Part shown: one piece after another, positions 12,836-13,092 of the stretch | Position numbering within the stretch: position 1 is the stretch's first letter | Layout of the letters: each line of letters begins with the position of its first letter | Assembly: GCA_030668025.1 (NCBI GenBank) | Contig: DAOUUT010000082.1 | Coordinates: 1-13,092 of the forward strand | Reading direction: 5' to 3' | Source: Promethearchaeota archaeon | Lineage (GTDB): Archaea > Asgardarchaeota > Lokiarchaeia > Sigynarchaeales > SOKP01 | DNA length: 13,092 nucleotides | Translations under genes and position numbers: made by a program | Notes under the pieces: model-generated | Database searches by the model: none | What the model was told of the DNA's origin: nothing | What the model saw: the letters and a program-made list of their open reading frames with translations, nothing else

Positions 12836-13092
12836 ATGAGTCATCGTATAAGCGGCCCTTCAAATTATTATGTAAGAAGTTTAATTCGTGAATTATGGAA
12901 AACAAAAAGAGGAATTTGGAAAAAGGTCTCAAAAAAGCTTTCCGGACCTCGAAGCAATAGAATAGAGGCAAACATCTACCGAATTAATAAAAAAACTAAA
13001 GAAAACGATGTTATAGTAGTTCCAGGTAAGGTATTGGCACTTGGTGATTTAGACCATAAATTAACTATTGCGTGTTTGGATTGTTCTAAAAC
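12836..13092 (+). CDS. rpl18e: large ribosomal subunit protein eL18, N-terminal part, cut by window edge
   Basis: Structural protein of the archaeal/eukaryotic 50S/60S subunit. Seen: 85 complete codons from ATG at 12836. Blocks typical of L18e are SNYYVRSLIRELWKTKRGIWKKVSKKLSGPR (9-39), RIEANIYRINKK (42-53), NDVIVVPGKVLALGDLDHKLTIA (57-79) and the start of CLDCSK. The VVPGKVLALGDL block is diagnostic. Archaeal eL18 is about 120 residues, so roughly 35 are missing beyond the window. It follows rpo3 as in the conserved archaeal cluster that continues with uL13, uS9 and small RNA polymerase subunits. There is no Shine-Dalgarno sequence before the ATG. Confidence 0.94.
   Translation, partial: MSHRISGPSNYYVRSLIRELWKTKRGIWKKVSKKLSGPRSNRIEANIYRINKKTKENDVIVVPGKVLALGDLDHKLTIACLDCSK

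Noticed and set aside
1..13092. CRISPR array, insertion sequence, prophage or toxin-antitoxin pair
   Set aside because: There are no regularly spaced repeats, no transposase, integrase or phage-type proteins, and the two small unknown ORFs stand alone without a partner. The gene content is housekeeping.

Overview
The window is AT-rich DNA from an archaeon. The evidence is a thermosome, archaeal-type TrpRS and serine hydroxymethyltransferase, RNA polymerase subunit Rpo3 followed by ribosomal protein eL18, an archaeal TrmI and GTP-dependent PEPCK, together with TATA-type promoters and many apparently leaderless starts. A small GTPase with Rag-type G4/G5 motifs and a C-terminal roadblock-like domain makes an Asgard archaeon the best guess, with Lokiarchaeia-like low GC. 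The domain-level call is firm; the Asgard call rests mainly on that GTPase.

Layout. On the minus strand, 1-737 is the N-terminal part of PEPCK and 900-2486 is a thermosome subunit. A 306-bp divergent spacer follows, with two groups of palindromes, one on the thermosome side and one next to an Lrp/AsnC regulator gene (2793-3251, plus). MsrB (minus) and TrpRS (plus) diverge from another spacer. TrpRS converges on the Rag/Arf-like GTPase (5105-6028, minus) across a terminator-like hairpin. Just upstream of the GTPase lies a 45-codon remnant of a second GTPase of the same type, which keeps the start and P-loop and then loses the family. Next come a small unknown ORF (plus), a YjbQ-family protein (minus) and an unknown basic protein (plus). 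That basic protein abuts, with no gap, a two-gene minus-strand operon: the tRNA A57/58 methyltransferase TrmI and a free-standing tRNA-binding OB-fold protein. The right third is all plus strand: a long coiled-coil protein, serine hydroxymethyltransferase, Rpo3 and the start of eL18. Rpo3-eL18 is the start of a well-known archaeal cluster that normally continues with uL13 and uS9 beyond this window.

Functionally this is mostly housekeeping: protein folding and repair (thermosome, MsrB), tRNA charging and modification (TrpRS, TrmI, tRNA-binding protein), one-carbon and central carbon metabolism (GlyA, PEPCK), and transcription and translation (Rpo3, eL18). The less ordinary parts are the full-length Rag-like GTPase, its decayed neighbour, two unknown small genes, and the operator-like palindromes around the Lrp/thermosome promoters. 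I found no CRISPR array, insertion sequence, rRNA or tRNA. I do not see a multi-gene undescribed system; the GTPase locus is the best lead.
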